DNA of 64,000 bases from assembly GCF_000182925.2 (NCBI RefSeq), contig NC_026507.1, positions 3,782,001 to 3,846,000 of the forward strand. Direction: 5' to 3'. The notes beneath the pieces are model-generated. The model made no database searches. It was not told the origin of the DNA and worked only from the letters and a program-made list of their open reading frames with translations. Origin of the DNA: Neurospora crassa OR74A. Lineage: Eukaryota; Ascomycota; Sordariomycetes; Sordariales; Sordariaceae. This document shows, piece after piece, positions 46,824 through 58,105 of the stretch. The translations under genes and the position numbers were made by a program. Each line of letters begins with the position of its first letter. Position 1 is the first letter of the stretch.

Positions 46824-49219
46824 TCGCTGCTTGTGACATGGAGAGAGAGGTTGTATCGATGTTGATCGGAAACGGACAGGTTGTATCTTGAGGTTGATCG
46901 GGTTTGGATGTAGGCGAAATGATGAACGTGGTTGAAGTATCTTTTCTTGGTGCAGTGGGATAGGAAATGTGAATGTTGGTTCAAAGCGTTGATTATGGTT
47001 CCTCGCCACGACGACCCAAGGATCTGGATGGGTGGTGATCTGCCGTGGCCATGTGCCTCAAGTCTCCGCTTCCCGGTTTAGCAACAAGGTAAGAAGAATT
47101 ATCTCGAACAAAACCATATGAAATATCAACAGGGCCGTAACAAGTGATAGGGTGTGGTGTTTCTGGCCTGGGCACTGAGTAGGGATGAATTGGGGATGGC
47201 GGATATGGTGAGAACGCGATAGGAGGCAATGAGCCAAGGATGTAAGGTGTATCTTGTTGACAATTCTGGACAATTGATGAAACCACACTATTAGTAAACC
47301 ATCTTGTGCTTCTTATTGCACTTCAGCCGCGGAAGGCTTCCGGAGCTATAGATTGGTTCGACAGGAGCGTTGAAATGATGTGATGGCAACAGCGTTCATC
47401 CTTGTTTGTCACCACCCATCACTTCCGCGATATCGTTGGGGATGGATGAACCGATGGTTTGGGCTGGCTAGGCTGGCTGTGAAGTGTATCGTTCCAAGAG
47501 ACTCAAGAGACCCAACTGCTGTGATGCAATGCCGGTGTTGTGCAAGGTGAGAGGCTGTCAACCGCCACTGCCGTTTTAATGCCGAGCTTGGATTGCTGTC
47601 ATGATGATGATGAAGATGATGCATTCGTGCCTTGACATATGTATTGGAGAGTTGTACAGCAGACGACTGGAAGATGGAAGAAGCAATCAACAAAGAAAGA
47701 AAAAAAAGGACGCATAAATCCCCAGTGACCAAAACAGAAAAGCTAGAGTTGCTCTAGGCTGTTTCAGATGGCGTGAGGTGGTGGGTGAGTGGGAGGCTTG
47801 GCAGGTACCGGGCGATTGTGGAATGGAGCTCCGGCGGGGCTTCATTGGTTGGAAAGGAAGCTTCAGTTCAGTGGTGCATTTTCAGATGTCCGTGCGCTGC
47901 TTGGTGTTATGTAGTGGGTGAGTGGGGCGGGCGTGACGGGACTACCCCTTGAGCCTACCGCTCCATCCGCAGCACTGGCTTTTTTTCCTCCTTGACTTTT
48001 GTACATACATAGTAGGTTGCCTCTTCACATGCAACTACATGATGACAACAAACAAAAACACCATGAAGCGCTCACCTTAGTCACCGCGGCTAGAGTTAGC
48101 TCACCTACCTACTAGTGGGCGTCGAGATCACGGTGAATCGGTCAAATACACACCTGGCGCTTCTATTGCCGCCGCCGCCACACATGGCGTAGCAACACTA
48201 TTCTAACCCCCGGCGACGTGCTCCTTGGCTCGCGCTTGTTTTAGGACAACACCAGCAAACCGGTGACTGCCGAGAAGACCATCACACATCATTCAGCTTT
48301 TGCCGCGAGAGCGGATTCCAATATTTCTCCACTGAACCCGCCAGAAAAAGAAGTCCACCTCAACACCAGGTTTGATCCGCACCCCTCAGTGATCCCCCCC
48401 CCCTCCCCTGACTGCCCCGGCACATCGCACATCCACGCGAGCCCCGGAAAGATTCTAGACTTCTCAAACACCACCACCGGTTCCAAGCCATCGACTGGAC
48501 ATGGGCGCCCTGTTGCGCCAATGCTACCTTGTTGCTTGGTGTTTCATCCTTGTTACTCTCCCCAATCAATGGCTGAGTCTCGCTCCTCGCTTAAGGACGA
48601 CCCTATTGTTGTCACCCACTGCCACCATTCATTCATGCTCCGCTATCTGCCATCCCATCCGGGCCCAGATCAGATACCAACCATATCCTATTGTAGTCAC
48701 CAATGGGTTCCTATTCTGGTCCCTCCCCATGTAGAGGCATCGCCAGGGTATGTATGTAGTATCCCAGGGGGTGGCCAACTCGATACAGTCTGCAGAATCT
48801 ATATATCTCTTCATGCCTTCCCGTCTGCTGGCTGTGCCGTTCCATCATCCTCAAGATATCTCGTTGCCGTTCTCTTCTTACGCATTTCCCCGTTTGGGAC
48901 TTTTCCACTCCTTCTAACCTGCCCGGTCTGGTATTTGTTTCCTTTTCGAACTTGCTATTATACATTCCTTTCGACAGTGTTCCTAGTGAGCCATTACCTT
49001 CTCTACACTGCTTGACGTTGTTGTACCCTATAAATACAACATCACGATACTTTCGACACTCCTTCATAGCAAGTCTATCGAATCGGATCTTACTTTCAAT
49101 TTTAACTACTACGACTCCTTCACGATATCCAACCACTCCATCATACATTCTGGTCATCACCAACTCTTTGAAACACCATAACGAATTATATCTTGAAGAA
49201 CGACATAACATCACTCAAA
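46824..49219. other. Long intergenic region upstream of the GH16 gene
   Basis: 2.4 kb. The plus ORF 48263-49015 (250 codons) ends just before the TATA box of the next gene and codes a Ser/Pro/His/Cys mixture without features, so it is treated as promoter sequence. An ACCTACCTACT motif lies at about 48104. Confidence 0.5.
49029..49036 (+). promoter_or_regulatory. TATA box of the GH16 gene
   Basis: TATAAATA, 191 bases before the start codon, followed by a long C/T/A-rich leader without ATG in good context. Confidence 0.55.
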
Positions 49220-50153
49220 ATGCATTTCTCTGCTGCCACCGCCACCGCCTCCCTCTTCGCCTTCTTCTCCCTCGCCTCGGCTGGTGCCGTTCCCGCCTAC
49301 CCAGGCTACAAAGTCATCTGGTCCGACGAGTTCACTGGTGATGCCGGCGCTACCCCAAGCCGCTCCAAGTGGAACTACGCTCTTGAGTAAGCCTCTTTCC
49401 TCTCCATCCTTACTCTTGTCCATCAGAAACTAACAAATACCCTCCCACAGCACCAACACCAACAACGAACTCCAAGCCTACACCACCTCCAACCAAAACG
49501 TTCAACTCTCCGGCGGCAACACCGTCCAGTTCGTCCCCCGCAAGGACGCCTCCGGCAAATGGACCTCGGGCCGTCTCGAATCTCAAGCCACCTTCACCCC
49601 GTCGCCCAACCGCACCACCCTCGTCGAAGCCGCCATCCGCTTCGGCGACGCCTCCATCTTCCAAAAGCGCGGTCTCTGGCCCGCCTTCTGGATGCTCGGC
49701 GACGCCATCCACCACGGCACCCCGTGGCCGCACTGCGGCGAGCTCGACATCATGGAGACCGTCAACGGCCTGATGACGGGCTACGGCACCGTCCACTGCG
49801 GCGGCGACGTAGCCCTGGGTGGACCATGCAACGAGCCCGTGGGCATCCCGCATACCGCGCTTTTGCTGGATTACGGATGGCACACGTGGAGCTTGTCGAT
49901 CGATCGCAGCAACCCCGGCGGCGATTGGCGGGCGGAGAAGATCAGTTGGATGTTGGACGGCCAGGTGTTTGGAACCCTGACGGGCGCGGAGATCAATGAT
50001 GAGGGCGTGTGGGCGACGTTGGCGCGGAGTCCGCTGTTTATCATTTTGAACTTGGCGGTCGGGGGTGATTGGCCGGGCCAGCCGGATGCGAATACGGCGG
50101 ATGGCTATGGGAATATGATGGAGGTGGAGTATGTGGCTGTTATGGAGGCTTAG
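49220..50153 (+). CDS. Secreted GH16 endo-beta-1,3-glucanase
   Basis: Two exons, 49220-49386 and 49451-50153, across a 64-base intron (GTAAGC...CCCACAG), total 289 residues. Residues 1-23 form a signal peptide (MHFSAATATASLFAFFSLAS). The GH16 domain fills the rest: YKVIWSDEFTGDAG, NNELQAYTTSNQN, then the catalytic motif GELDIMET with nucleophile Glu about 153, Asp 155 and acid/base Glu about 158, and the late strands FIILNLAVGGDWPG. The E-x-D-x-x-E motif with an extra Met is the bulge form of laminarinase-type GH16 enzymes. It should cut beta-1,3 or mixed-linkage beta-1,3/1,4 glucan outside the cell, in wall remodelling or nutrition. No GPI signal or binding module was seen. Confidence 0.94.
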
Positions 50154-50653
50154 AAGGCTTTATTGGACCATGACGGACTGCAGCAGAACTCGACTTTGAC
50201 ATTGTGGAATGGCGGGCGGAGCTGGAATCAGACTTTTGGTGTGGATAACATCGACCAACCATATCGGCATGTTGTTGACCAGGAGGCTCGCCACCATTGA
50301 AGAAGAAGAACATGAAGAAGAAGGAGGAAGGAGGGAGAAAATCGGTCGCTGGCGCTTTGGAGTTTTTAGGATTCACATCACACACTCTTTTTTTTTTTTT
50401 CCTCACTGCCAGATACGCAGAGATGGATGGATAGATGAAGAAAAATGACGACGGGTGGAAATTTGCTCGTTTGGGTGCGTTTTTGCACCCCACGTATATT
50501 ATATATATCTCACATGTACTTGCCTAGCCATGATACCTCTTTGTCATTTACGCACAACTAACACTACTTTGTTTTTCAAGATATTCACATTCACGTGCAA
50601 TGTCAAGATAACCAGCTTTGTTGCCATGAATTTGTTCACGTAACCGGCCGTAC

Positions 50654-50659
<6 letters not shown>

Positions 50660-50698
<39 letters not shown>
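50660..50698. repeat. Homopolymer T39
   Basis: An uninterrupted run of 39 T flanked by acttgccc and ccttctctc. See also the runs at 6203 and 11338. Confidence 0.95.
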
Positions 50699-51090
50699 CC
50701 TTCTCTCTCTTTAAAATCCCAGCTATCCATCGAATGTCAGTTCCTGACTTCGTGACGACGACGACGTGTGCCATATACTCACACGAGACTTTCGATGCGT
50801 AGGTATGTGATGGGTGACTTGCTTTCACCCGCTCTGCTATGGTTGGAAATTCCATGTGCGTACGACAAAATGAATGACGAATATGAAAAGCGGGAAACAA
50901 CGGAAATATAGAAGCGACGAGTCAGGCAGCATTTGCTACGAGTACCAGGGAGGCGAACATATTATGAAAAAGAAAAGAAAAGGAAAAGGAAAAGGGAGGA
51001 AACAATGTCAAAACATCAGCCAAAAATGATGGAGAGAAAGGGGAAAGAGAACCGCTGATGAAAGAACAAAGGGAAAAAGAAAAAAACATG

Positions 51091-51099
51091 AAAAAAAAA
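51091..51099 (-). terminator. Pol III terminator of the tRNA gene
   Basis: Nine T on the minus strand, 22 bases after the 3' end of the tRNA, with further T runs behind it. Confidence 0.7.
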
Positions 51100-51121
51100 T
51101 ATGATCAGATGGTCATTCGTG

Positions 51122-51203
51122 CGACGTGGGCCTGATTCGAACAGACGCTCCCGAAGGAACAAGATTTCTAGTCTTGCGCATTAGACCACTCTGCCACCAC
51201 GCC
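51122..51203 (-). tRNA. tRNA-Ser (AGA)
   Basis: 82 bases on the minus strand, without intron. The acceptor stem is GGCGTGG pairing with CCACGTC (one G-U pair at 2-71) and discriminator G73, as in serine tRNAs. The D arm contains AGAGTGGTCTAATGC. The anticodon stem is CAAGA/TCTTG with loop CTAGAAA, giving anticodon AGA, which reads UCU and, after inosine formation, UCC and UCA. A long variable arm (TTCCTTCGGGAGC) makes it type II, again fitting Ser. The T loop and B box are GTTCGAATC. Confidence 0.95.
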
Positions 51204-51571
51204 GAGTGATTGTTGTTGATGATTGGCGTTGGTTTAGCGCTTATTAGGGGGCAGCTTTAGCTTGTGGGTACCTCCTGGCTTTCTTTGAATCGCACCGCCA
51301 TGCTCTGGATCCCAAACTGCAGGACAATTGAAAAGCCAGTGCTTTTCTCTTTGCTTTTTTCTATAATGATGTATAGTTAGTATCTGACATGCAAAATCCC
51401 AAATTCCTCCTTGGGTCGAGATCGAAATTCCCGTACACCCGGTGCACTGATGCCGCTAAGACGACCGTTGTCCACGACCCTAAAGATGCCCACTGCCAAC
51501 TCCGAAAATCATAAACACCAACAATTCGCCCTTCATCTTTCATCAGCACACTATTCCCATAAGCGAGCCCT

Positions 51572-54500
51572 TCACTCGGCATCAAACCACCCACCAAGCT
51601 CAAACCTCTTCTCATCATACACACACATTCTTCTCGCATTGGGATCCAGCCCTCCAGCTAGACACCGAACCAACCGCTTCATGTCCACCGGTTTAGGCAT
51701 CCAGCCGTCAAACCCAGCTTCTTTGCATTGCTGCTCTTGACCGCGACGGAGCATGCCCGACACCGCAAAGATGGGAGTCCTCCCGCAACACTGCACGACG
51801 CGCGACGGCGTGGGGTGGCTGTACTCTTGATCTCGGATCATGCGAATGGAGGCGAAGCCGTCTACTACTGGCATCTGTGGGCACATGGCGTGTGAATCAG
51901 AGAGCCTGGTCGCAAAAAAGGGGGAGGGGGCAGAAAAGAGACGTACGTTTAGGTCCATGAGGACAAAGTCCACAGTCGAGCGATTCGAGGCAAACAGGTT
52001 GAAACATTCTTGACCATCGCGGCTGACCAAGACACGATGGCCCAGCTTGGTAAGACGTCTTTCCAGAATCTGCACGTTTATCATATTGTCGTCGGCCACA
52101 ATGACAGTGTAGTGATGAGGGCTCGGCGTCTGAAAGTCCCTTGGCGATGTATCAGCTGTGCTCGAGCCCGGGCGTATAATTGGCGGAGACGGTTTCGAGT
52201 CCCTCGAGGTCCCAAACGTACTTCGGTCGGATGGAACGCTGCTGCCCGCTCCGAATGTCAAAGGTCCAGGCATTGTCAGCACCGGCAACGGAGAGGCATC
52301 CCGACGACGTGAAGCTATCGATGAGCAGTGGGATGATACCGCAAATGGAATCTCGAGGGTGAAGGTCGATCCGCGTCCCTTAGTTGATTTCACTTTCAGT
52401 TGTCCATTCCGCTGCTTCACGAAACGAGCTACGAATGCCAATCCGACGCCAACGCGAAGCACGTTATCCCTGACAGCATGCGGTTTTGAAGTTGCCTCGT
52501 CGAAATCTTCATCGGGAACCTGCTCAAACTCCTGAAACATGTCATCCAGCTCACGCTCCGAGAAACCGGGCCCCGTGTCCGTGATGGAGATGTGTATCAC
52601 GGTATTTTCTGGGTTCATAGCTGTCTCATACCATTTCACAACGACTTGGCCGCTTGTAGTATGCTGGATAGCGTTGGCGACCAGAATGGATAGACTTCGT
52701 TGTAGACTTGTTGGATCCCCCCGAACATACTGCGTCGGCCCTGTAGATGGGATCATGATAAGTTGAATACCCTTCTCCTGACCAAGCCGCCTTAGGGGAC
52801 ACAGCACCTCTTCCAAGCAATTTGGAAGATGGAATGGTTCGTCCAGCAATGGAACGGATCCTGTTATGCTACCGGTCAAGCTCAGAAGATCATCAATGAC
52901 ATAAATCAGAGATTTTGATGCAGTGTATGACGTTGTCAGGACCTGCTTTGTGCCATCATCCAGGTGCTTCTCCAGGGCTATCTCAAGACAGTTTATGACG
53001 GCATTTAAAGGATTTCTTACTAGAACGACAACGCGTCAGCTGGTCGACATGGAACACATGAATGCCTGGTTCCTACCTTGATGTGATGCATCGTGCAAGA
53101 GTAGTCGCTTAAGTCGGGTATCGTTGATGGCTGTCTCCTTCTCCCTCCAAACCTGTATGAAGCTGCCGTAGAGCAGCTGAGCCATTGCTGCCAAATTGGC
53201 TGGGAACTAGTGTTAGCAGTATTGGCAGATGCTCGGTTGAAGAAGTGAAATCGTACTGTGTTCTATTGACCAGGCCTTGCTCGTGCCGTCCACTACCTCT
53301 GTCCATTTCTTGAAGCTGTTTCGAGGCTCCAATCTGCCTATCTTACCCGCCAACGAAGGCCTCCCTGCCCAATGTACTTCTCGGATCTGGTTCTTGCGGT
53401 AAAATACCACACAGTCATCTGTGGTGCTGGACAAAGGTATGTAGAGAACGCCTGCGATGGCTTTGAACCCGGAGGGGAAATGGAGATCTTTAAAGTCATC
53501 TCCGATGTTGTGTGAAAACAGTATCGTGCGCGATCCCCTGAAGAAAAGATATTTGAGAAGCGTTATGGCTTCGATATAGGAAGATAGCCGTCCAATAGTC
53601 CTTGCCTCTCCCTCGATGACCAGAAAGCCACAATCGCAATCGAAGAGGTTAAGTAGCTCGTGGGACGAAGAAGTAATACACTCGTCAGGCCTGCCTCTCC
53701 CTCTTAGTGTTTCGATAATTCGATGCGCCTGCAGCCTTTCGGAGTTGAGCAGCTTTTGGAGGCACGTAGATGCCGCCAATCCAACAAAGAATGATAGCTC
53801 TCGGATCGAGAAAGGCACTCGAGTTGCAGCCGGTCCATACGAGTGGCAGACGATGAGCCCCCAAAGCTTGCCGTCAGACTCGAGAGACATGGACATGGAT
53901 GATCTTACCCCCATATTGGATAGATACTTGAGATGCACAGGTGACATTGCGCGCAAGTAAGCATGAGTTAGATCGAGTGGGACGTCCATATCACTGACGT
54001 CTCTGCCAATGAGTCTCGAGGTCCTTTGGCTTCTATCAAACAATACGCGAACCTTGTTGATCATGTACAGCTTCCGGGCTTGCGGCGGTATGTCACTTGC
54101 GGGAAAGTGCAATCCCCTGTAGACATCATTGCTTGCTTTCGGATCCATGAGCTCAGCGACGACGGTGCCGTTATAATCCCGGTCAAACTGATAGACCATC
54201 ACACGGTGGAAACGGGTGACCTCCTTGACTATCGAGACAATGGTCTCAAGGAGATCAGGCACGGTTGCTGCCTCGGAGAACTGCGTTTGTATCTTTGTAG
54301 CCATGCCAATAACCTCCACTGAGGACGTGCTTGGGTCGAAGCCCTTGGAGATGAGCTCTGGATTTGGGAATGCCGGTTGGACCTTGGATTGTATGCTGCA
54401 GGCTGTGGCAAAATCCAAGTGATCGCTACCGAGAGTGTCGATAGGGTTCCCCGGATCGGACATTGCTGGAGTCGCCAACGGATGCATCGAGTAATCTGGC

Positions 54501-55402
54501 TTTTCATCAGAGGGTCCGTCTTATAAGATGATTTCCTGCTCCCTTATTACGCACCTTGCAACTCGAACTCGCATATGAACAGATCAGTGTCTCCCCCTAG
54601 ATAGTGCGCGGCACACCAACACGGAATCAGTCGGCCATCTGGATCGGAAAACGAGAAAGCGAAGACGACAGGCTCCTGTTCTTTCTTGGTGCTATCGTAT
54701 CCTTGACGGATGTGGCGTAGCTGGACATCGAACAAGTGACGCTGAAAGTTGGGCATAACCTGGTAGAAGCTGTCGAGAGAAAGGAGCTCGGAGGGCTGGT
54801 AATGGCAAACGAAAGCGCTGTTTTCGCTGCAAATTCTGGGTAGGTATCTAGAAGGTCCAGCAACTCGTTCATCGACAAGCTTCAATGCAACAAGCATGCC
54901 GTAAGACTGAATAGCGCCAGGTATGTGAATCGGTTCCTCATCGCAAGTAGTAAATGCGCGGCGGGCTTTCTGGATGACACCATGAGATCCGTCGGCCAGG
55001 AGCGCATACTCGAAGGTTTCGGAGAGTAACGAGTCATCTCCGCCGTTGCCTTTGTTGAACGACGATGGGTATGTATAATTATAAGAAGATGCAGCTGATG
55101 AACTGTCTTGAGGATTGGCTTGCCGGTCGGTTGCTGAAGGTAGCGGTTCACAACGAGATCCATCGGACGATGGCGGAGATAGATGTTGATTGGAAAGCTG
55201 CTGAGTAACAGGAACGACGGAAAGTAAATCATCTGCGTCTGCTTGGGCATATTAGCATTCGACTTGCTCGTATGGAAAGATCTGAAAACACATGGTGTGA
55301 TGGACCTTACGTACCGGATACGTTCCGAAGAAAGGCGGAACTTTCAAGAATGGATAGGCGTATGGGGAATACTCGTTCTATGGGCTGTGACATTGGGTCC
55401 AT
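51572..55402 (-). CDS. phy-2: Phytochrome hybrid histidine kinase
   Basis: Six minus-strand exons: 55402-55315, 55238-54555, 54495-53257, 53199-53077, 53019-51947 and 51874-51572, with introns of 57 to 76 bases, total 1169 residues. After a short disordered start (MDPMSQPIERVFPIR), the PAS domain holds TTCDEEPIHIPGAIQSYG; Cys about 128 is the bilin attachment site of fungal and bacterial phytochromes. The GAF domain has VMVYQFDRDYNGTVVAE and PASDIPPQAR, followed by the PHY domain. The kinase has H-box HDASHQVRNPL (His about 710), N-box LVANAIQHT and G-box DTGPGFSE. The receiver has VADDNMINV, phosphoacceptor LMDLNMPVVDG (Asp about 1067) and MPKPVD. All catalytic residues are present. It senses red/far-red light and relays phosphate to HPT proteins. 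The choice of phy-2 over phy-1 rests on length and remembered neighbours. Confidence 0.93.
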
Positions 55403-58105
55403 GACAAGGAAGTTTTGGACTGGACAGATCAGTTGCGTGAACGGTTAGGAGGGGAGAAAATGGGATAATAAGAAAGGTCAAGGGACTAAGGGTCCAATGT
55501 AGACGGATATGTTGTGTGCCCAAACAAGTGACTCGAAGGACTGTTCGCGGTTCCAGGTAGATTGGACCAAGCCAGCGTCCCGCGGGAGAGACCAAGGATC
55601 AAGCTGGGTGGCAGAAGGGCGGATAAAGGAAGAGAACATGTCCCGATCGCGAGACATTTAGGACATGGGGCTCCACGATCGAAATTAAATGCACCGAGAA
55701 GAAACATAACACCAAAACCCCCATATCACACATCATAGTCCGAGGTTCAGTCCTGACGAGAAAAAAAGGGGTGGTGATAGGGCTAGTAACTTGAAGCTGC
55801 TACAAGCGGTGACAAGTGTGTGAAAGGAAAAGTGACGGATTCGGCCAATCCCAAACACTACTGTATTGAGCTCGTTGTCTGTCTTCTGCTGTGACCGACT
55901 GCTAGTGATGGGTCGGGCTTGGTGGTTGCCGAGTGTCCGGGAAGCTCGACGGTCGCAATGAGATTGGGTTATCGTGAGACATGGTGTGTTCAGTCGGTGC
56001 GTAAAAGTATGTACAGTAAAGAGCGTACTGGTGTATTGTCGGTCCCTACACAGACATCAAGGGTCGTGGTGGTAGGGTCTAGACTCCTTCGCTGCAGTGT
56101 TCAGCCGACTCTGTGACACCCGACCATCCTCCACATCGAGCCCCAGAAGCACGGCATGATGATGAAGAGGGGAAAGTATGCGCGGAACGAACCGGCCGAG
56201 TGGTACAGTTGTATGACTGCACGTGTTGGACTGCGTCTCGAGCAGGGGCGCTGGGGAGATTAAATAGATGGTCGATGCTATCAAAGTGAATTGGTGGTAG
56301 CGAGTTGGTGACGATCGACTCTCTGTGACATTCGTCAAGAAGAATCGAATTGAAGATAGCCTCAAGCCCCAGGGTGTAACGCCGTCGACTTTTGGATGGA
56401 AATTGCTTCATTGACTCGACGGTGCTCGAACAATTTGGCGCAATGACCGGTTTGAAGTTGTAGATCCAGAAACCGCGCGCAGGACACTCCATTTCTCCTT
56501 GGTTTAATCCAGGACCAGCTTGAAAAATGCCACATTGATCCATCACTCTTTCCACGCTTGCGGTGCCCTTGTCATTGTCCAGCTTGAGGTTCATTTGGAG
56601 ACGAGGAACGCACGGTTGGACGCGTCACATGCCTGGTCACCGGCAGGCAGCAGGCCCGGGGTCATCATATCTCTAGTCATTCAGCTTCGCATTCCATAGA
56701 GAAATAACCTGAGAAGACTATGATACCCAACTTCCATCACCCACGTTTTGTCGTCTGAAAGGACTGCACGACGTCGTGAGAGCATGAGAACGGAGGAGGG
56801 TACGGCCATAAAAAAAAAACTGGCTGTGTTAAATCGATCGACCCAAATAGCGACATCAAATACACGAAGGACACGGCGAATCTAGAGAAAGTCGAGACAG
56901 AAAAGCATGACTAATGCGTGATAGCCATCTTCTTGTGGTCCTCGTTATTTTTTTGTAATGCGTGTACTTGGCTGTACTGAGCGGATTTATCGCACAACCA
57001 TTCAAGGGACATCCAAGGAGTGACATCCAACAAAAATACAAGCGGCGTCCGTCAACTGTTATGCTTGTGAACTACTCCGGTTTAACCATCGCCACCACCA
57101 TCCAACTACACCACCACCAAATGCCCAGCCAAACCAAGTGGAAACATCGATGCACAAGACATACAGTAACTTTGAATGACAACCAGCCAAACACCTCGCT
57201 CAACCTCAAGGAAGGAGAGACATTGGTGCCCATTTGCCTTGCATTTGCGCGCGTAAGAACCAATCGATTCGATTATGTTCCCGTCTCATACGACGACCTG
57301 GTGATACCGAAGATGAGTTTTGGTGCAGTGCGGAGAAAACTGAATGAAGAAGGAAAATTCGCAATGGCGTGAATAAAAAGATTTAAGTTACACAAAAAAG
57401 AACACAAGCTGACGAACAAACAAATCCGCCAAAGAAGGCAGTAAGTGGTGGTAACCAGGCCTAATATAGAGAGAGCAGTACGCGTGCGAGCGAATGAGTC
57501 AAACATGGAAGGGGACAATGAAGAGAAATTGTAAAAGCAAGAGGTACGTGGAGTAACAAAAAGACAAGAGGGTACCAAAGTGTTCCTCAATCCCCATCTA
57601 TGAGTCCCTCAATATGACTGGCAAAATGGGTGGTGGTATAAATGTCGACCCCGGTTCCAATCCGCCATATCCTGTCCCCATAAGGAAAATCCTCTAAAAT
57701 GTCCAGAGAAGCCTTGAAGAGAGATGACCACACAAGAATGCCAACTAGGCATGCTGACCCTGCGTGAGCGTTGAAACATTTGAGAAACAACGAATCCATC
57801 ATATTCTTCCTTCCTCCTCCGTCTTTTTTTGTGCGAGCACGTCGCTTCCACCAGATTCATCGCCGACGAGCGAAATTAGAGAAAAAGCGGTAAGTTATTC
57901 CGAAGAGCGTATAAGACCAGACGCAATTCAAGAGAAAAAGTACCAAGTAATACCCAGAAGCAAGAAGCCAAACCAGCTCCAAAGCCGCGATTCATCGTCT
58001 CCATGAACGCCTCCATGCATGTGTCCATAATGAAATAATGCGCCTGTCGATGCCAGAAACCCCGGCCCGCACGGATCAGGGAGAACCAGAAGGTAAGACG
58101 GAATT
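55403..58105. other. Intergenic region between phytochrome and LisH gene, with one candidate ORF
   Basis: 2.7 kb. The upper part is the phytochrome promoter and leader; the lower part is the LisH gene's 3' flank. A minus ORF at 56079-56594 is listed separately. A plus ORF (56962-57372) lies in the probable 3' UTR region and was not called. Confidence 0.45.
56079..56594 (-). CDS. Candidate ORF of unknown function, 171 codons
   Basis: An open frame on the minus strand starting MNLKLDNDKGTASVERVMDQ with an acceptable start context (CCAAATG). It continues with GFWIYNFKPVIAPNCSSTVE and ends in a Ser/Cys-rich tail. No signal peptide, membrane segment or family feature was recognised. It lies 0.7 kb upstream of the phytochrome start in the same direction, so it could instead be part of that gene's long leader. 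Evidence is length and a mixed, non-repetitive composition only. Confidence 0.3.
   Translation of the reverse strand: MNLKLDNDKGTASVERVMDQCGIFQAGPGLNQGEMECPARGFWIYNFKPVIAPNCSSTVESMKQFPSKSRRRYTLGLEAIFNSILLDECHRESIVTNSLPPIHFDSIDHLFNLPSAPARDAVQHVQSYNCTTRPVRSAHTFPSSSSCRASGARCGGWSGVTESAEHCSEGV

Larger units (their letters stand above)
50154..51121. other. Intergenic region with T39 tract
   Basis: 970 bases between the GH16 gene and the tRNA. A run of 39 T (50660-50698) and purine-rich sequence (50960-51100) are the main contents. ORFs crossing these runs were not called. Confidence 0.6.

Noticed and set aside
48263-49015. 250-codon plus ORF upstream of the GH16 gene
   Set aside because: Ends just before the TATA box of that gene and codes a featureless Ser/Pro/His/Cys mixture; treated as promoter sequence.
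56962-57372. 136-codon plus ORF
   Set aside because: Lies in the probable 3' flank of the LisH gene, several possible starts in poor context, no recognised feature.
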